Positions 1-9,877 are shown, counted from the stretch's first letter. The stretch is DNA of 64,000 bases from Dialister micraerophilus DSM 19965 (GCF_000194985.1 NZ_GL878519.1:303226-367225), one strand, 5' to 3'. Made by a program: numbers and translations. The notes: a model not told the origin generated them from the letters alone.

Positions 1-13
1 CTCCTTTTGTTGA

Positions 14-1840
14 TTACTCTACAGTTACAGATTTTGCAAGATTTCTCGGTTTATCTACATCGTTACCTCTCTTGATACCTGTATAGTATGCCAAAAGCTG
101 CATGGGTATTACTGAAAGTATCGGTGCTATAAATTCATTTACACGCGGTATTTTTGCGTTTTCGGTTGTGTATTTTCCGAGATTTTCATCATTTTCATAT
201 CCTATACCGAATACATCGGCACCTCTTGCACGTACTTCTTGTATGTTGCTGTACATTTTAGATGCAATTTCATCTTGTGTTGCTACGGCAATTATAGGAG
301 TTTCTTTTGTTATAAGTGCCAATGTTCCGTGCTTAAGTTCCCCTCCGGCATATGCTTCCGCATGAATGTATGAAATTTCTTTTAATTTCAATGCACCTTC
401 CATCGCAATAGCATAGTCTATAGATCTTCCGAGATAGAATATATCCTTTGCTTTAATAAATCTTTCGGCAAGTTCTTCCATATGTTCTTTTTCTTTAAGC
501 ACTTTTTTTATTTTATCAGGAAGCTCAACTATCTGTTTTGTATAGTCACGAACTTCTTCTTTTGAAAGTGTTCCTTTTATTTGTCCCATGTACAATGCAA
601 AAAGAAGTAATGCCACAAGTTGTGTGGTATATGCTTTTGTAGATGCTACAGCGATTTCAGGACCTGCAATCGTATAAATTACGTTATCCGCCTCTCTTGC
701 TATTGACGAACCAATTGAATTGGTTATTGCGATACTTTGTGCACCAAGCCTTTTAGCTTCTTTAAGTGCTGCCAAAGTATCTATGGTTTCTCCGGATTGA
801 CTTACTACAATCGCCAATGTTCTTCCGTCAGTTAAAGGCTGTCTATATCTGTACTCTGATGCAATATCTACTTCTACCGGAATTTTTGCAAATCTTTCTA
901 TGTAATGTTTTGCAACAAGCCCTGCATGATATGCGGTACCGCAAGCGGTAATAAGTACATTATCTATTCTTTCAAGATTTGATTTTTTCCAATTTAAATT
1001 ATCGAAAACAACATCACCTTCTTTTGAAATATGTATTTTCGATGTATCATGAACCGCTTTCGGCTGTTCAAAAATTTCTTTAAGCATAAAGTGCGGGTAT
1101 CCGCCCTTTTCTGCGGCTTCTACACTCCATGTCACTTCTTGCACCTTTTTGGATATAGGAAGTCCGTCGGCACCATATACGGAAATGCTGTCTTTTTTCA
1201 CTACTCCGATTTCTCCGTCATTCAAAACATATATACGTCTTGTATGACTTATTATCGCAGGAATATCGGATGCTATGAAATTTTCATTTTCTCCCAGTCC
1301 GATAATAAGCGGATTGTCTTTTTTTGTGCATATCAACGTATCAGGATCTGCAGCATTTGCAAATACCAATGTATATGAACCTTCAATAACGGATATAACT
1401 TTTCTTATTGTCGATAAAAAATCCCCATCATCAAACTCTTCAGCCAAATGTGCCACTACTTCACTGTCTGTTTCGGATTTGAAAACATGTCCTTTTTCCA
1501 AAAGATCTTTTTTCAAATCCAAATAATTTTCTATTATTCCGTTATGTACAATAACGAATTTATTTTTAGAATCTCCATGAGGATGTGAATTTTTGTCTGA
1601 CGGCTGCCCATGCGTTGCCCAGCGTGTATGCCCTATACCTATGTGTCCATGAAGCGGATTATTTTGAAGTTCTTTTTCCAATACCGAAAGACGCCCTTTT
1701 TTCTTTGCAATTTCAAATTTTCCGTTTTGATATATTGCAATTCCTGATGAGTCATATCCTCTATATTCCAAGCGACGAAGTCCTTCAATTAAAAATTTTG
1801 TTGCATCTCCATCACCTACATAACCTAAAATACCGCACAT
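14..1840 (-). CDS. glmS: Glutamine--fructose-6-phosphate aminotransferase (isomerizing)
   Basis: Makes glucosamine-6-phosphate from fructose-6-phosphate and glutamine, the first committed step to UDP-GlcNAc for peptidoglycan and other amino-sugar polymers; cytosolic. The 608-aa protein starts MCGILGY, so Cys2 becomes the N-terminal nucleophile of the class II amidotransferase domain. That domain also shows HTRWATHG, HNGIIENY and TDSEV. Two SIS sugar-isomerase domains follow (ACGTAYHAG near residue 300, SQSGETIDT near 350), and the C-terminus is the typical DVDKPRNLAKSVTVE. GGAGG at 1851-1855 supports the start. Only about 100 bases separate it from the next gene upstream, with no room for a glmS ribozyme. 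Length and motifs are normal for the family. Confidence 0.97.
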   Translation of the reverse strand: MCGILGYVGDGDATKFLIEGLRRLEYRGYDSSGIAIYQNGKFEIAKKKGRLSVLEKELQNNPLHGHIGIGHTRWATHGQPSDKNSHPHGDSKNKFVIVHNGIIENYLDLKKDLLEKGHVFKSETDSEVVAHLAEEFDDGDFLSTIRKVISVIEGSYTLVFANAADPDTLICTKKDNPLIIGLGENENFIASDIPAIISHTRRIYVLNDGEIGVVKKDSISVYGADGLPISKKVQEVTWSVEAAEKGGYPHFMLKEIFEQPKAVHDTSKIHISKEGDVVFDNLNWKKSNLERIDNVLITACGTAYHAGLVAKHYIERFAKIPVEVDIASEYRYRQPLTDGRTLAIVVSQSGETIDTLAALKEAKRLGAQSIAITNSIGSSIAREADNVIYTIAGPEIAVASTKAYTTQLVALLLFALYMGQIKGTLSKEEVRDYTKQIVELPDKIKKVLKEKEHMEELAERFIKAKDIFYLGRSIDYAIAMEGALKLKEISYIHAEAYAGGELKHGTLALITKETPIIAVATQDEIASKMYSNIQEVRARGADVFGIGYENDENLGKYTTENAKIPRVNEFIAPILSVIPMQLLAYYTGIKRGNDVDKPRNLAKSVTVE

Positions 1841-1942
1841 AAACGATTTTCCTCCTATTACATATCGTCTTTAAATAACGATTTTCTGTCTAAAATAATA
1901 TCTTTATTATATCATATACACATAATAAACTTCACAATTTCA

Positions 1943-2521
1943 TTATATTTGACTTACCACAGACTCTAAATTTTGTAACTCCATAATTCCTGATATTGCG
2001 GAAAGTGTTGTGAGTACTACCAATAATAAAATTAATGCCAAAATAATAAGTTGCGGTATAAAATTTACTACAATTGATTTTCCTATTGTGAATTTATAAT
2101 TTTCCCGTATTGCAATTACGTCCAATACATATGACCAAATTGCGATTACAATAAATAATATTTTTGAAATATTTTCAAATCCCCATTGTGAAAAGAAAAC
2201 AGGAAATACACAAAACGCATATACAATCGTATTTGAAATAAATCCGGATGTAATTCCTTTTGCACTTCCACTTCCGTTCCATAATGAAGATATATAGTGT
2301 ACAGATGCAGCATGCATAATTAAATTAATCGCTATAAGTAATATTACAACGAAACCTGCGATAATACCGGAGTCTTTACCGAATGCAGCTATCATAAATA
2401 AAATGCATGAAATAATACATATAACAATCGATTCTTTAAGAAGATTTAATTCAGTTATTTCATTAAGTGCATTCTTCGGATGTACAACCATTTGGAATAT
2501 AAGATCTAAAAGTTTTGTCAT
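1943..2521 (-). CDS. Yip1-family membrane protein
   Basis: A 192-aa integral membrane protein with about five hydrophobic segments, roughly residues 30-50, 55-75, 90-115, 120-140 and 155-180. The N-terminal PKNALNEI and the overall layout match the bacterial Yip1 (PF04893-type) family, whose molecular role in bacteria is not established. A strong AAGGAGG lies just before the ATG. It begins 9 bases after the sppA stop, so the two are probably co-transcribed, which suggests but does not prove a membrane-related job. The family call rests on topology and general resemblance, not on a catalytic motif. Confidence 0.7.
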   Translation of the reverse strand: MTKLLDLIFQMVVHPKNALNEITELNLLKESIVICIISCILFMIAAFGKDSGIIAGFVVILLIAINLIMHAASVHYISSLWNGSGSAKGITSGFISNTIVYAFCVFPVFFSQWGFENISKILFIVIAIWSYVLDVIAIRENYKFTIGKSIVVNFIPQLIILALILLLVVLTTLSAISGIMELQNLESVVSQI

Positions 2522-2530
2522 TATGCCTCC

Positions 2531-3481
2531 TTAACGTACTACGGCAGTTTTTTCCGACATCGCATTTATCGCTTCGTCTACTATTCTACTTGCAAAATTT
2601 TGTGCCGTATTGTTCATTTCTGCAGATAACAATCCGCGAAGTGTCATTCCTTTACTATAAGAACGTGTTGGAATTACATCGGAATTTATACCGACACGAT
2701 TTCCGGCATATGTCAGTGCATCATAATAATTTCCCATTGCATCTACAAGTCCGTATGCTTGTGCTTGCTTTCCGGTAAGAATTCTTCCGTCGGCAATTTC
2801 TCTTACTTTCGCTTCTTCCAAATGCCTTCCGTCGGCAATTGTTTGAACAAATTGATTATATATATCATCTACCATTTTTTGTAAAATAGTTTTTTCTTCA
2901 TCGGTAATCGGACGATACATGGATAAAATATCTTTGTGAGTTCCGCTTTTTATTTTTTCATTTTTTACCCCTAATTTATCCATAAGTTCGGATACATTTG
3001 TATAGTCCATGTATACACCGATGCTTCCGGTTATCGTTGCAGGACTTGCAAATATATAGTCACCTTTGCTTGCAAGCCAATATCCTGCAGATGCACATGT
3101 ATCTCCCATAGATACAATTACCGGTTTACCTGAGTTTCTTACTTTATCTATTTCTTCCGCAATTTCCTGTGTTGCACCGGTTGTTCCTCCCGGACTGTTT
3201 ATTCTAAGTAATACGGCTTTTGCATTCGGATCTCTTGTGGCTTCTCTAAGTTCATACATAATATCTTCACTTGAACTTCCGGATACACCGCCCAACATAT
3301 TTTGATTTACGTCGCCTCCGTAAATAGGTCCGTCAATTCGTACAACTGCAACGTATTTATTATTATTTTTATTTGCAAATGATGAAACATCTTTCATTCC
3401 GACAAAATTTATTGCTATCGCTAAGATAAACAATACAATTATTACGGCTAAGGTTATTTTCCCTCTCTTGGATATATTCAT
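2531..3481 (-). CDS. sppA: Signal peptide peptidase SppA
   Basis: Membrane-anchored serine protease of the S49 (ClpP-like) family that degrades leftover signal peptides. One N-terminal transmembrane segment (about residues 8-28) is followed by the protease domain with NSPGGT, the Ser nucleophile in TCASAGYW (about residue 132) and the likely general-base Lys in SGTHKD (about 183). At about 316 aa it is the short form, with one catalytic domain. An ATG 18 bases upstream (3499) is also open, but GGAGG at 3487-3491 sits 5 bases before the ATG at 3481, so I chose the latter. It forms a likely operon with the Yip1-like gene downstream. Confidence 0.93.
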   Translation of the reverse strand: MNISKRGKITLAVIIVLFILAIAINFVGMKDVSSFANKNNNKYVAVVRIDGPIYGGDVNQNMLGGVSGSSSEDIMYELREATRDPNAKAVLLRINSPGGTTGATQEIAEEIDKVRNSGKPVIVSMGDTCASAGYWLASKGDYIFASPATITGSIGVYMDYTNVSELMDKLGVKNEKIKSGTHKDILSMYRPITDEEKTILQKMVDDIYNQFVQTIADGRHLEEAKVREIADGRILTGKQAQAYGLVDAMGNYYDALTYAGNRVGINSDVIPTRSYSKGMTLRGLLSAEMNNTAQNFASRIVDEAINAMSEKTAVVR

Positions 3482-3560
3482 AAAATCCTCCGATTTCATA
3501 CTTTAGATTATTATAAATTATAACATAAACATTTATATTTTTATTTAAATAAATTAAAAT

Positions 3561-3586
3561 GCACTTCAAGTACCTACTCAAAGTGC
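3561..3586 (-). terminator. Hairpin downstream of tRNA-Glu
   Basis: On the minus strand GCACTT and AAGTGC pair around a 14-base loop, followed by ATTTTAATTTATTT. The position just after the tRNA 3' end fits an intrinsic terminator, although the U-tract is interrupted. Confidence 0.5.
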
Positions 3587-3591
3587 ATCAT

Positions 3592-3667
3592 TGGCGACCG
3601 GTATGGGATTCGAACCCATAATCCCTGCGCTGAGAACGCAGTGTCTTAACCGTTTGACTAACCGGCC
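3592..3667 (-). tRNA. tRNA-Glu (anticodon CUC)
   Basis: A 76-nt cloverleaf on the minus strand starting GGCCGGT, with acceptor partner ACCGGTC and an encoded CCA. The anticodon stem CTGCG/CGCAG holds the loop TTCTCAG, giving anticodon CUC (genomic 3632-3634) that reads GAG. The T-arm has GGTTCGAATCC. It is a single-gene unit with its own promoter (3680-3708) and terminator (3561-3586). An A-rich, low-GC genome should also have a UUC isoacceptor elsewhere. Confidence 0.96.
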
Positions 3668-3679
3668 ATGAACATAATT

Positions 3680-3708
3680 ATTATAACTATGCATTAAAAA
3701 AAATTCAA
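3680..3708 (-). promoter_or_regulatory. Promoter of tRNA-Glu
   Basis: Minus strand TTGAAT, a 17-base spacer, then TATAAT, which ends about 13 bases before the tRNA 5' end. Confidence 0.65.
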
Positions 3709-3713
3709 GCAAT

Positions 3714-3751
3714 AAAAAAACTGAATATGCTTTGTATCAAATTCAGTTTTA
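3714..3751 (-). terminator. Terminator of the birA-coaX unit
   Basis: ACTGAAT and ATTCAGT arms around a 14-base loop, flanked by A and T runs on both sides so it could work in both directions. It lies just after the coaX stop. Confidence 0.7.
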
Positions 3752-3757
3752 AAAGTT

Positions 3758-4528
3758 TCATTTTTTATTTTTCTTATACAAGAGCAACAAGCCTTTAAGC
3801 GTAAGCATAGAATCTACTACATCTATAGTTTGCGTTTCTTCCGCAATAAGTGATGACAGACCCCCTGTTGCTACCACTTTCACTTTTTCTTCACCAAGTT
3901 CGGATTTTATTCTTTTTACAAGTTCATCTATTTGACCCACAAATCCGTAATATATTCCTGCTTGCATTGCCGATACAGTATTTCTGCAAATTACCGAGTC
4001 AGTTTTTACAAGTTCTATTCTAGGAAGTTTCGATGCACGTTGAAAAAGTGCTTCCATAGAGCTTATAGCCCCTAATGCAACTGCACCGCCCAAGTATCTT
4101 TTTTTACTGTCTACTACGCAAAAAGTTGTTGCAGTACCCATATCTATAATAATTAAAGGTGCGCCGTATTCATTAATTGCGGCAACTGCATTCACTATAC
4201 GATCCGCTCCTAATTCTCTGGGATTATCGTAAAGTATATTCAATCCTGTTTTTATTCCTGGTCCTACCAAAATCGGATCGCAATGAAAATATTTTTTTGA
4301 TAATTTTTCAAGTAACGGAATTATAGGTGGAACAACTGTGGCTATAATTACATCTGTAATATCTGAAAATTTAATTCCGCCCAAGTCAAATAAAGTTCCG
4401 AACATTCCCGCATATCCGTCTGCAGTTTGCAATGTGTCGGTTGCCAATCTCCAATGTTGTATTAAATTATCACCGTCATAAACTCCGCATACTATATTTG
4501 TATTCCCTACATCAAACGCAAGTAACAT
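3758..4528 (-). CDS. coaX: Type III pantothenate kinase
   Basis: Phosphorylates pantothenate, the first step of coenzyme A synthesis. The 256-aa protein has the ASKHA-fold P-loop equivalent DVGNTNIV at the N-terminus, the GADR motif near residue 104, DMGTATTF near 125 and GGAVALG near 145, all typical of CoaX rather than CoaA/PanK-II. CoaX enzymes usually need a monovalent cation and escape CoA feedback; that is family knowledge. It starts 17 bases after the birA stop and ends in a bidirectional terminator, giving a two-gene birA-coaX operon, a pairing common in Bacillota. Confidence 0.95.
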   Translation of the reverse strand: MLLAFDVGNTNIVCGVYDGDNLIQHWRLATDTLQTADGYAGMFGTLFDLGGIKFSDITDVIIATVVPPIIPLLEKLSKKYFHCDPILVGPGIKTGLNILYDNPRELGADRIVNAVAAINEYGAPLIIIDMGTATTFCVVDSKKRYLGGAVALGAISSMEALFQRASKLPRIELVKTDSVICRNTVSAMQAGIYYGFVGQIDELVKRIKSELGEEKVKVVATGGLSSLIAEETQTIDVVDSMLTLKGLLLLYKKNKK

Positions 4529-4545
4529 TTCGTTTCCCTTCCGAT

Positions 4546-5526
4546 TTACTTTAAATTTCCCGCAGGTCTTATAGAAACATCTCCTACAATGACCCTCTTT
4601 ATGCCTTTATCAGTTTTTACAAGAAGACAACCGTCTTGATCTATATCTTGAGCTTTTCCGGTGTATGTTTCTCCATATGAAATAATTTGCACGTTTTTAC
4701 CCAACGTTACCGTCAGTTTTCGCCATTCTTCAAGAATATTTGCAAATCCATATTTTTCAACTTCAATATAATTTTTTTCAAGCTCGAACAATACTGCTGC
4801 AAGCAATTCTTTTCTTGATATTTCTATACCTTCATTCAAAAATGATGTCGCACGTCCTCTTACTTCTTCCGGAAATTCGTTTTCTTTTATTCCCGTATTT
4901 ATCCCTATACCAACTACTATGTAATCTATTTTTTCCATTGAAGAAGACATCTCTGTAAGTATTCCTACAAGTTTTTTACCTTTATAGAGTACATCGTTAG
5001 GCCATTTTATTCCTGCTTCCGTAAGTCCGAATTGTCTTACCGCTTTACAAACTGCAACCGCTGCCATAAGTGTACATTTGGATGCTTCCATAGGTAGGAA
5101 TTTAGGCCTTAATATCAAAGACATCCATATACCTTTTGCAAAAGGAGAGTAGAAATTTCTTGTAAGTCTTCCTCTTCCGCCGGTTTGTTCTTCAGCTATT
5201 ACCAATGTACCGTTTTCGGCACCTTGTGCTGCTATCATTTTTGCTTCATTGTTGGAGGATTTTGTTATTTCCATATATACTATACGTTTCCCAAGTATAT
5301 CGGTTTTCAATTCATTTGAAACTTCAAGCGGCGTAAGTAAATCCGGTGCATAAATCAAACGATATCCTTTTTTCGTACTTGATTCAAATATATAGCCGCG
5401 ATCTTTCAATACTTTTATATGTTTCCATATAGCTGTACGTGAAACTTTCAAAGCATCTGAAATTTGTTGTCCGGATACATATTCGCCGTTTGCCTTGCGA
5501 AAATATTCCAATATCTCGTTTCTCAT
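4546..5526 (-). CDS. birA: Bifunctional biotin--[acetyl-CoA carboxylase] ligase / biotin operon repressor
   Basis: Activates biotin to biotinyl-5'-AMP and transfers it to the carboxyl carrier protein; the holo-repressor form binds biotin operators. The N-terminal winged helix-turn-helix (about residues 1-60, including SGQQISDALKVSRTAIWKHI) marks it as the regulatory type. The ligase core shows GGRGRLTR, KWPNDVLYKGKKLVGILTE and a C-terminal SH3-like domain. An upstream ATG at 5550 is open, but the repeated GGAGGAGGAG directly before the ATG at 5526 and a promoter at 5558-5586 favour the shorter 326-aa form. A candidate target is the bioY promoter region near 47.1 kb. Confidence 0.95.
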   Translation of the reverse strand: MRNEILEYFRKANGEYVSGQQISDALKVSRTAIWKHIKVLKDRGYIFESSTKKGYRLIYAPDLLTPLEVSNELKTDILGKRIVYMEITKSSNNEAKMIAAQGAENGTLVIAEEQTGGRGRLTRNFYSPFAKGIWMSLILRPKFLPMEASKCTLMAAVAVCKAVRQFGLTEAGIKWPNDVLYKGKKLVGILTEMSSSMEKIDYIVVGIGINTGIKENEFPEEVRGRATSFLNEGIEISRKELLAAVLFELEKNYIEVEKYGFANILEEWRKLTVTLGKNVQIISYGETYTGKAQDIDQDGCLLVKTDKGIKRVIVGDVSIRPAGNLK

Positions 5527-5557
5527 CTGCTCCTCCTCCGTGAAACTCATTTAAATA

Positions 5558-5586
5558 ATTATAATCATCCATATATTTTTTTGCAA
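5558..5586 (-). promoter_or_regulatory. Promoter of birA-coaX
   Basis: Minus strand TTGCAA, 17-base spacer, TATAAT. The predicted transcript would start near 5551, giving a leader of about 25 bases before the birA ATG at 5526. Confidence 0.6.
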
Positions 5587-5602
5587 ATATACGGGGTTTC
5601 GT

Positions 5603-5650
5603 AAAAAAACGTATCGATTTAATTTTATTTTAAATCAATACGTTTTTTTA
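5603..5650 (-). terminator. Terminator of the hslVU unit
   Basis: A long A/T-flanked hairpin (AAAACGTAT...ATACGTTTT with one G:T/A mismatch zone) immediately downstream of the hslU stop; it ends in a T run on the minus strand. Confidence 0.7.
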
Positions 5651-7015
5651 TTATAAAATATAATTTGAAATGTCTATGTTTTCTATTATTTTCCCTAATT
5701 TTTCACGAACATACACGTCATCTACAACAATATTTTTTTCTACCATGTCAGGTGCTTCAAACGAAATATCTTCGAGTACTTTTTCAAGTATCGTATACAA
5801 TCTTCTTGCACCGATATTTTCAGTTTCGGTGTTTACACGAAATGCAATTTCTGAAATTGCATCAAGTGCGGAGTCTGCAAAGTTTACTTTGAGTCCTTCC
5901 GTTTCAAGCAGCGCTGTATATTGAAGTATTAATGCTTGTCTGGGTTCTATTAAAATTTTCCGTAAATCTTCTTTTGTAAGGTTTTGAAGTTCTACACGTA
6001 TCGGAAATCTTCCTTGAAGTTCCGGTATAAGGTCTCCCGGTTTGGATACGTGAAATGCTCCTGCTGCAATAAATAAAATATGCTCGGTATTTACAGGTCC
6101 GTACTTTGTTTTTACCGTTGCACCTTCAACTATAGGAAGTATATCTCTTTGTACGCCTTCACGTGATACTCCCGGTCCCCCGTTTCTGCCTTTTTCGGCA
6201 ATTTTATCTATTTCATCTATAAATATTATTCCTCGTTCTTGTGCCACTTCTATTGCTTTTTCTTTTACAGTTTCCATATCAAGCATTTCATCGGCAGCTT
6301 CTTCCGCAAAAATCTTTTTTGCCGCTTTTACGGTAACTTTTTTCTTTTTAGTTTTTTTAGGCATCATTGATGAAATAACTTGCGTTATTTGTATTATATT
6401 TTCTCCGTCTTGAAAACCTTCGCTTCCACCTTTATCTACAACTTCAATTTCTATAACTCTTTCATCCATTTCACCGTTTCTTATCCGTTCGATAAAAGCT
6501 TCTCTCTTCTTCAATTTGTTTTCGTCAATGATTTCTTCTTTTTTTTCTTCTTTTTCACCGAATATTATATCCATCGGGCTTCTTGATTCTACTTTTTTTG
6601 TCGGCCACAAAATTTCGGCTATCTTTTTTATTGCTTCTTCTTGTGAATTTTTCCCTAATTTACCTATTTCTTTCTTTTTTACAAGTCTGATTGATTCTTC
6701 TACAAGGTCACGCACCATTGATTCCACATCTCTGCCCACATACCCTACTTCAGTATACTTTGTCGCTTCAACTTTACAGAAAGGTGCTTTTGTAAGTGAT
6801 GCCAATCGTCTTGCTATTTCTGTTTTTCCTACACCTGTCGGCCCTATAAGGAGAATATTTTTCGGACTTACTTCTTTTTTCATTTCTTGTGAAAGTCTGC
6901 TGCTTCTCCAACGATTTCTAAGTGCAATTGCAACAGATTTTTTTGCTTCTTTTTGTCCTATAATGTATTGGTCCAAGTATTCTACAATTTTTCGAGGTGT
7001 CAAGGTTTCTATCAT
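5651..7015 (-). CDS. hslU: ATP-dependent protease ATPase subunit HslU
   Basis: AAA+ unfoldase that feeds substrates to the HslV peptidase; cytosolic. The 454-aa protein has the Walker A motif GPTGVGKT near residue 60, the pore-loop sequence GYVGRD near 95, Walker B IIFIDEID near 247 and a C-terminal second domain. The tail ends SNYIL, matching the hydrophobic tail that docks into HslV. Its Shine-Dalgarno GGAGG is inside the last codons of hslV and the start follows the hslV stop directly, so translation is likely coupled. Length matches the family. Confidence 0.97.
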   Translation of the reverse strand: MIETLTPRKIVEYLDQYIIGQKEAKKSVAIALRNRWRSSRLSQEMKKEVSPKNILLIGPTGVGKTEIARRLASLTKAPFCKVEATKYTEVGYVGRDVESMVRDLVEESIRLVKKKEIGKLGKNSQEEAIKKIAEILWPTKKVESRSPMDIIFGEKEEKKEEIIDENKLKKREAFIERIRNGEMDERVIEIEVVDKGGSEGFQDGENIIQITQVISSMMPKKTKKKKVTVKAAKKIFAEEAADEMLDMETVKEKAIEVAQERGIIFIDEIDKIAEKGRNGGPGVSREGVQRDILPIVEGATVKTKYGPVNTEHILFIAAGAFHVSKPGDLIPELQGRFPIRVELQNLTKEDLRKILIEPRQALILQYTALLETEGLKVNFADSALDAISEIAFRVNTETENIGARRLYTILEKVLEDISFEAPDMVEKNIVVDDVYVREKLGKIIENIDISNYIL

Positions 7016-7546
7016 TTATATTTCCTCCACAATTACATTATGATTTGTATATACGCAAATATCTGCCGCTATATTTATTGATTTTTCTGCGATTTCACGT
7101 GCGGAAAGTTCAGTTTCTGCATTTAATGCTCGTGCCGCCGCAAGTGCATAATTTCCACCGCTGCCTATTGCAAGTATTCCGTCATCCGGTTCTATAACTT
7201 CTCCGCTGCCGGATACTAAAAACAGATGTGTACCGTCTGTCATAATAAGTAATGCTTCAAGTTTTTGAAGTACTCTGTCTCTTCTCCAATCTTTTGCAAA
7301 TTCTACTGCAGCTCTGAGTAAATTTCCGTTGCAGTCTGAAAGTTTCATCTCGAATTTATCAAAAAGTGCAAATGCATCTGCAACGGATCCTGCAAATCCT
7401 GCAATTACTTTCCCGTTATACAATCTTCTTACTTTTCTTGCCGTATTTTTCATTATTACCGCATTTCCCATAGTAACTTGCCCATCACCGGCCACAGCGG
7501 TATGTCCGTCTTTTTTTACTGCTATTATTGTAGTCGCGTTAAACAT
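7016..7546 (-). CDS. hslV: ATP-dependent protease proteolytic subunit HslV
   Basis: Threonine-type proteasome-like peptidase of the HslVU (ClpQY) complex. The 176-aa protein shows [31 protein letters not shown] and AREIAEKS, all family signatures. The reading frame starts MFNATTI, so the catalytic Thr is residue 5 and three further residues besides Met must be removed, unlike the MTTI start in enterobacteria. AAGGAGGTAAT precedes the ATG, so an internal start is not needed. Only about 40 bases separate it from the trmFO terminator upstream, leaving little room for its own promoter (a TATAAT lies at 7568-7573). Confidence 0.96.
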   Translation of the reverse strand: MFNATTIIAVKKDGHTAVAGDGQVTMGNAVIMKNTARKVRRLYNGKVIAGFAGSVADAFALFDKFEMKLSDCNGNLLRAAVEFAKDWRRDRVLQKLEALLIMTDGTHLFLVSGSGEVIEPDDGILAIGSGGNYALAAARALNAETELSAREIAEKSINIAADICVYTNHNVIVEEI

Positions 7547-7587
7547 ATTACCTCCTTGTTTTATTTAATTATACATTTTTATTGTAA

Positions 7588-7613
7588 TAAAAACAGCCTT
7601 GACGGCTGTTTTT
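7588..7613 (-). terminator. Terminator after trmFO
   Basis: AAAACAGCC and GGCTGTTTT pair around a 5-base loop, with T runs at both ends. It lies directly after the trmFO stop and 41 bases before the hslV start. Confidence 0.8.
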
Positions 7614-7615
7614 GT

Positions 7616-8911
7616 TTAAATTAACTTTTCAATTGCTTGCAATGCTCTTTCAACTATTTTTTCATTCTTTATTTTTTTCGGATATCTCTTTTCCAATATA
7701 GGCATAAGTCCGAAGTTTATATTCATAGGTTGGAAATTTTTACCTTCAAAGTGTGAAATATAATTACATAATGAACCTATTGCCGTTTCACGAGGAAACG
7801 GTTTCGGTTCTTTTCCCAAGTACCTTGCCGTTGCAGAATATGCCGCAACTATTCCGGATGCTGCAGATTCTATGTAACCCTCTACTCCTGTCATCTGCCC
7901 GGCAAAGAAAAGACCTTCTCTCTTTTTTGTTTCCATTGTTTCGTTTAAAAGCTCGGGTGTGTTTATATATGTATTTCTGTGCATTACTCCATAGCGCACA
8001 AATTCTGCATTTTGAAGTCCCGGAATCATTCCGAATACTCTTTTCTGTTCTCCCCATTTCAAATGTGTTTGAAATCCTACAATGTTATACAAAGCATCTT
8101 CTTTGTTGTCTTGTCGTAATTGAACTACCGCATAAGGTTCTTTTCCGGTTTTTGGATTTATAAGTCCTACCGGTTTCATGGGACCGAAACGCATTGTATC
8201 TTTACCACGTAATGCCATTACCTCTATCGGCATACAACCTTCAAAGACTTTATTTTTTTCAAATCCGTGTACTTCTGCCGTTTCAGCTTGACACAATGCT
8301 TCATAAAAAGAATTATACTCTTCTTCATTCATCGGACAATTTAAGTATGCCGCTTCTCCTCTGTCGTATCTGGATGCTTTATAAATAACGTCCATATCCA
8401 ATGATTCTTTTGTTACTATGGGTGCTGCCGCATCAAAAAAGTAAAAACCTTTTCCGTCACAAAATTGCTCTATCGATTCCGCCATTTTACCTTCCGTTAA
8501 AGGTCCGGTTGCAATAATAACTGTTTCGTCATCCGGAATTTCGTTAATTTCTTCATATCGTATTTCTATAAACGGATTGCTCTTTATTTTTTCAGTTACG
8601 GCTTTTGCATATCCTATACGATCTACCGCCAAAGCTCCGCCTGCCGGAACTTGATGTTCATCTGCAGTTTTTATTATAAGCGAGTCCAGTCTTCGCATTT
8701 CTTCTTTCAAAAGTCCTGCGGCATTTTGCAAGCTTGCGGCACGTAATGAATTGCTGCATACCAGTTCTCCGAAGTACTCCGTATCATGTACGGGCGTATT
8801 TTTTTTCGGACGCATTTCTATTAATGTTACAGGTATTTTATTTTTTGCAATTTGCCATGCAGCTTCACTTCCTGCAAGACCTGCACCTATTACGATTATT
8901 TTCTTTGTCAC
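7616..8911 (-). CDS. trmFO: Methylenetetrahydrofolate--tRNA-(uracil-5-)-methyltransferase
   Basis: Folate- and FAD-dependent enzyme that makes m5U54 in the T-loop of tRNAs, the usual route in Bacillota. The 431-aa protein opens with the dinucleotide-binding motif [13 protein letters not shown], followed by ELVCSNSLR, a GidA-related signature, and later [17 protein letters not shown] and [16 protein letters not shown]. It lies directly downstream of topA, the usual Bacillota arrangement (dprA-topA-trmFO-hslVU). A terminator follows the stop codon. Nothing unusual in length or residues. Confidence 0.96.
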   Translation of the reverse strand: MTKKIIVIGAGLAGSEAAWQIAKNKIPVTLIEMRPKKNTPVHDTEYFGELVCSNSLRAASLQNAAGLLKEEMRRLDSLIIKTADEHQVPAGGALAVDRIGYAKAVTEKIKSNPFIEIRYEEINEIPDDETVIIATGPLTEGKMAESIEQFCDGKGFYFFDAAAPIVTKESLDMDVIYKASRYDRGEAAYLNCPMNEEEYNSFYEALCQAETAEVHGFEKNKVFEGCMPIEVMALRGKDTMRFGPMKPVGLINPKTGKEPYAVVQLRQDNKEDALYNIVGFQTHLKWGEQKRVFGMIPGLQNAEFVRYGVMHRNTYINTPELLNETMETKKREGLFFAGQMTGVEGYIESAASGIVAAYSATARYLGKEPKPFPRETAIGSLCNYISHFEGKNFQPMNINFGLMPILEKRYPKKIKNEKIVERALQAIEKLI

Positions 8912-8935
8912 TTGTTTCTCCTTATATTTTAGAGA

Positions 8936-9877
8936 TTATTTTCCCTTTTCGGATGTATGCTTCTTCTTTTCATTCGTTATACATTCCGCATTTGAGCATA
9001 GTATTTTTTCGGTTCCGTTTTTATAGGTTTTCTTTGTCATTATTGAATGACATTCTTCGCAAAATTTATCTATAGGTTCATTCCACAGTGCCATATCACA
9101 ATTCGGATATTCATTGCATCCGTAAAATATACGTCCACGTTTTGAACGACGTTTTACCATATGTCCTTTTTTACATTTCGGACATATTATTCCTGTATCT
9201 TCTACAATTGCTTTATTTATTCCGCAGTCGACACATTTTAAATATCTTCCGTAAGGTCCTGTTCTGTATACCATATTTTTCCCGCATTTTTCACATGGTA
9301 TATCGGATAATTCATTTTTCTCTTCGGTTACGGAAAACGGTTTTATATTGCTGCATTTCGGATAATTCGGACACGCAAGATATTTTCCGTAGCGTCCCAA
9401 TTTTATAATCATGAACGCACCGCATTTTTCGCATTTAACTTCAGATATTTCTTGCTTTTTATCTTTTTCCGCATCAATTTTTGCAGATTCCAATTCTTTT
9501 TTGAAAACATCATAAAAATCTTGAAGTACTGCTTTATACGTTGCTTTACCTTCAGCAATTTTGTCTAACCAGCTTTCCAAATTTGCTGTAAAATCTATAT
9601 CTACAATTCCTGAAAAATATTTTTTCAAAAGATCGGTTACTACAAATCCGACTTCTGTAGGAATAAATTGCTTACCTTCTTTTGTTACGTATTTTCTTCT
9701 TTGGATTGTATCCAATATTGGTGCATATGTTGAAGGTCTTCCTATACCTTTTTCTTCCAAAGTTTTAATCAAGCTTGCTTCTGTATATCTTGCAGGCGGA
9801 GAAGTGAAGTGCTGTTCTCCTTCTGCACTTATATTCAACATTTCTTCGCCTTTTTGAATATTCGGCAACAATTTCAA
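8936..9877 (-). CDS. topA: DNA topoisomerase I, C-terminal part (downstream of a frameshift)
   Basis: This is the second half of topA, in the -1 frame relative to the first half. It encodes the conserved EQHFTSPPARYTEASL and EEKGIGRPSTYAP segment of the type IA core, then four CxxC-type zinc-ribbon repeats (CEKC...CPNYPKC, CEKC...CVDC, CPKC...CNEYPNC, CEEC...CSNAEC). If translated alone it would start at a TTG overlapping the TGA of the first half, with only a weak ribosome-binding sequence. Inserting one A in the A-rich stretch at 9888-9904 would fuse the parts into a normal TopA. A lone C-terminal piece lacks the Toprim domain and the active-site Tyr. Confidence 0.85.
   Translation of the reverse strand: MKLLPNIQKGEEMLNISAEGEQHFTSPPARYTEASLIKTLEEKGIGRPSTYAPILDTIQRRKYVTKEGKQFIPTEVGFVVTDLLKKYFSGIVDIDFTANLESWLDKIAEGKATYKAVLQDFYDVFKKELESAKIDAEKDKKQEISEVKCEKCGAFMIIKLGRYGKYLACPNYPKCSNIKPFSVTEEKNELSDIPCEKCGKNMVYRTGPYGRYLKCVDCGINKAIVEDTGIICPKCKKGHMVKRRSKRGRIFYGCNEYPNCDMALWNEPIDKFCEECHSIMTKKTYKNGTEKILCSNAECITNEKKKHTSEKGK

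Noticed and set aside
102-365. Plus-strand reading frames inside glmS and other long minus-strand genes
   Set aside because: They overlap genes with clear family motifs on the other strand, have no ribosome-binding site and no recognisable product.
1841-1942. Possible glmS ribozyme upstream of glmS
   Set aside because: Only about 100 bases lie before the next gene and no catalytic core sequence is recognisable; the ribozyme needs more room.
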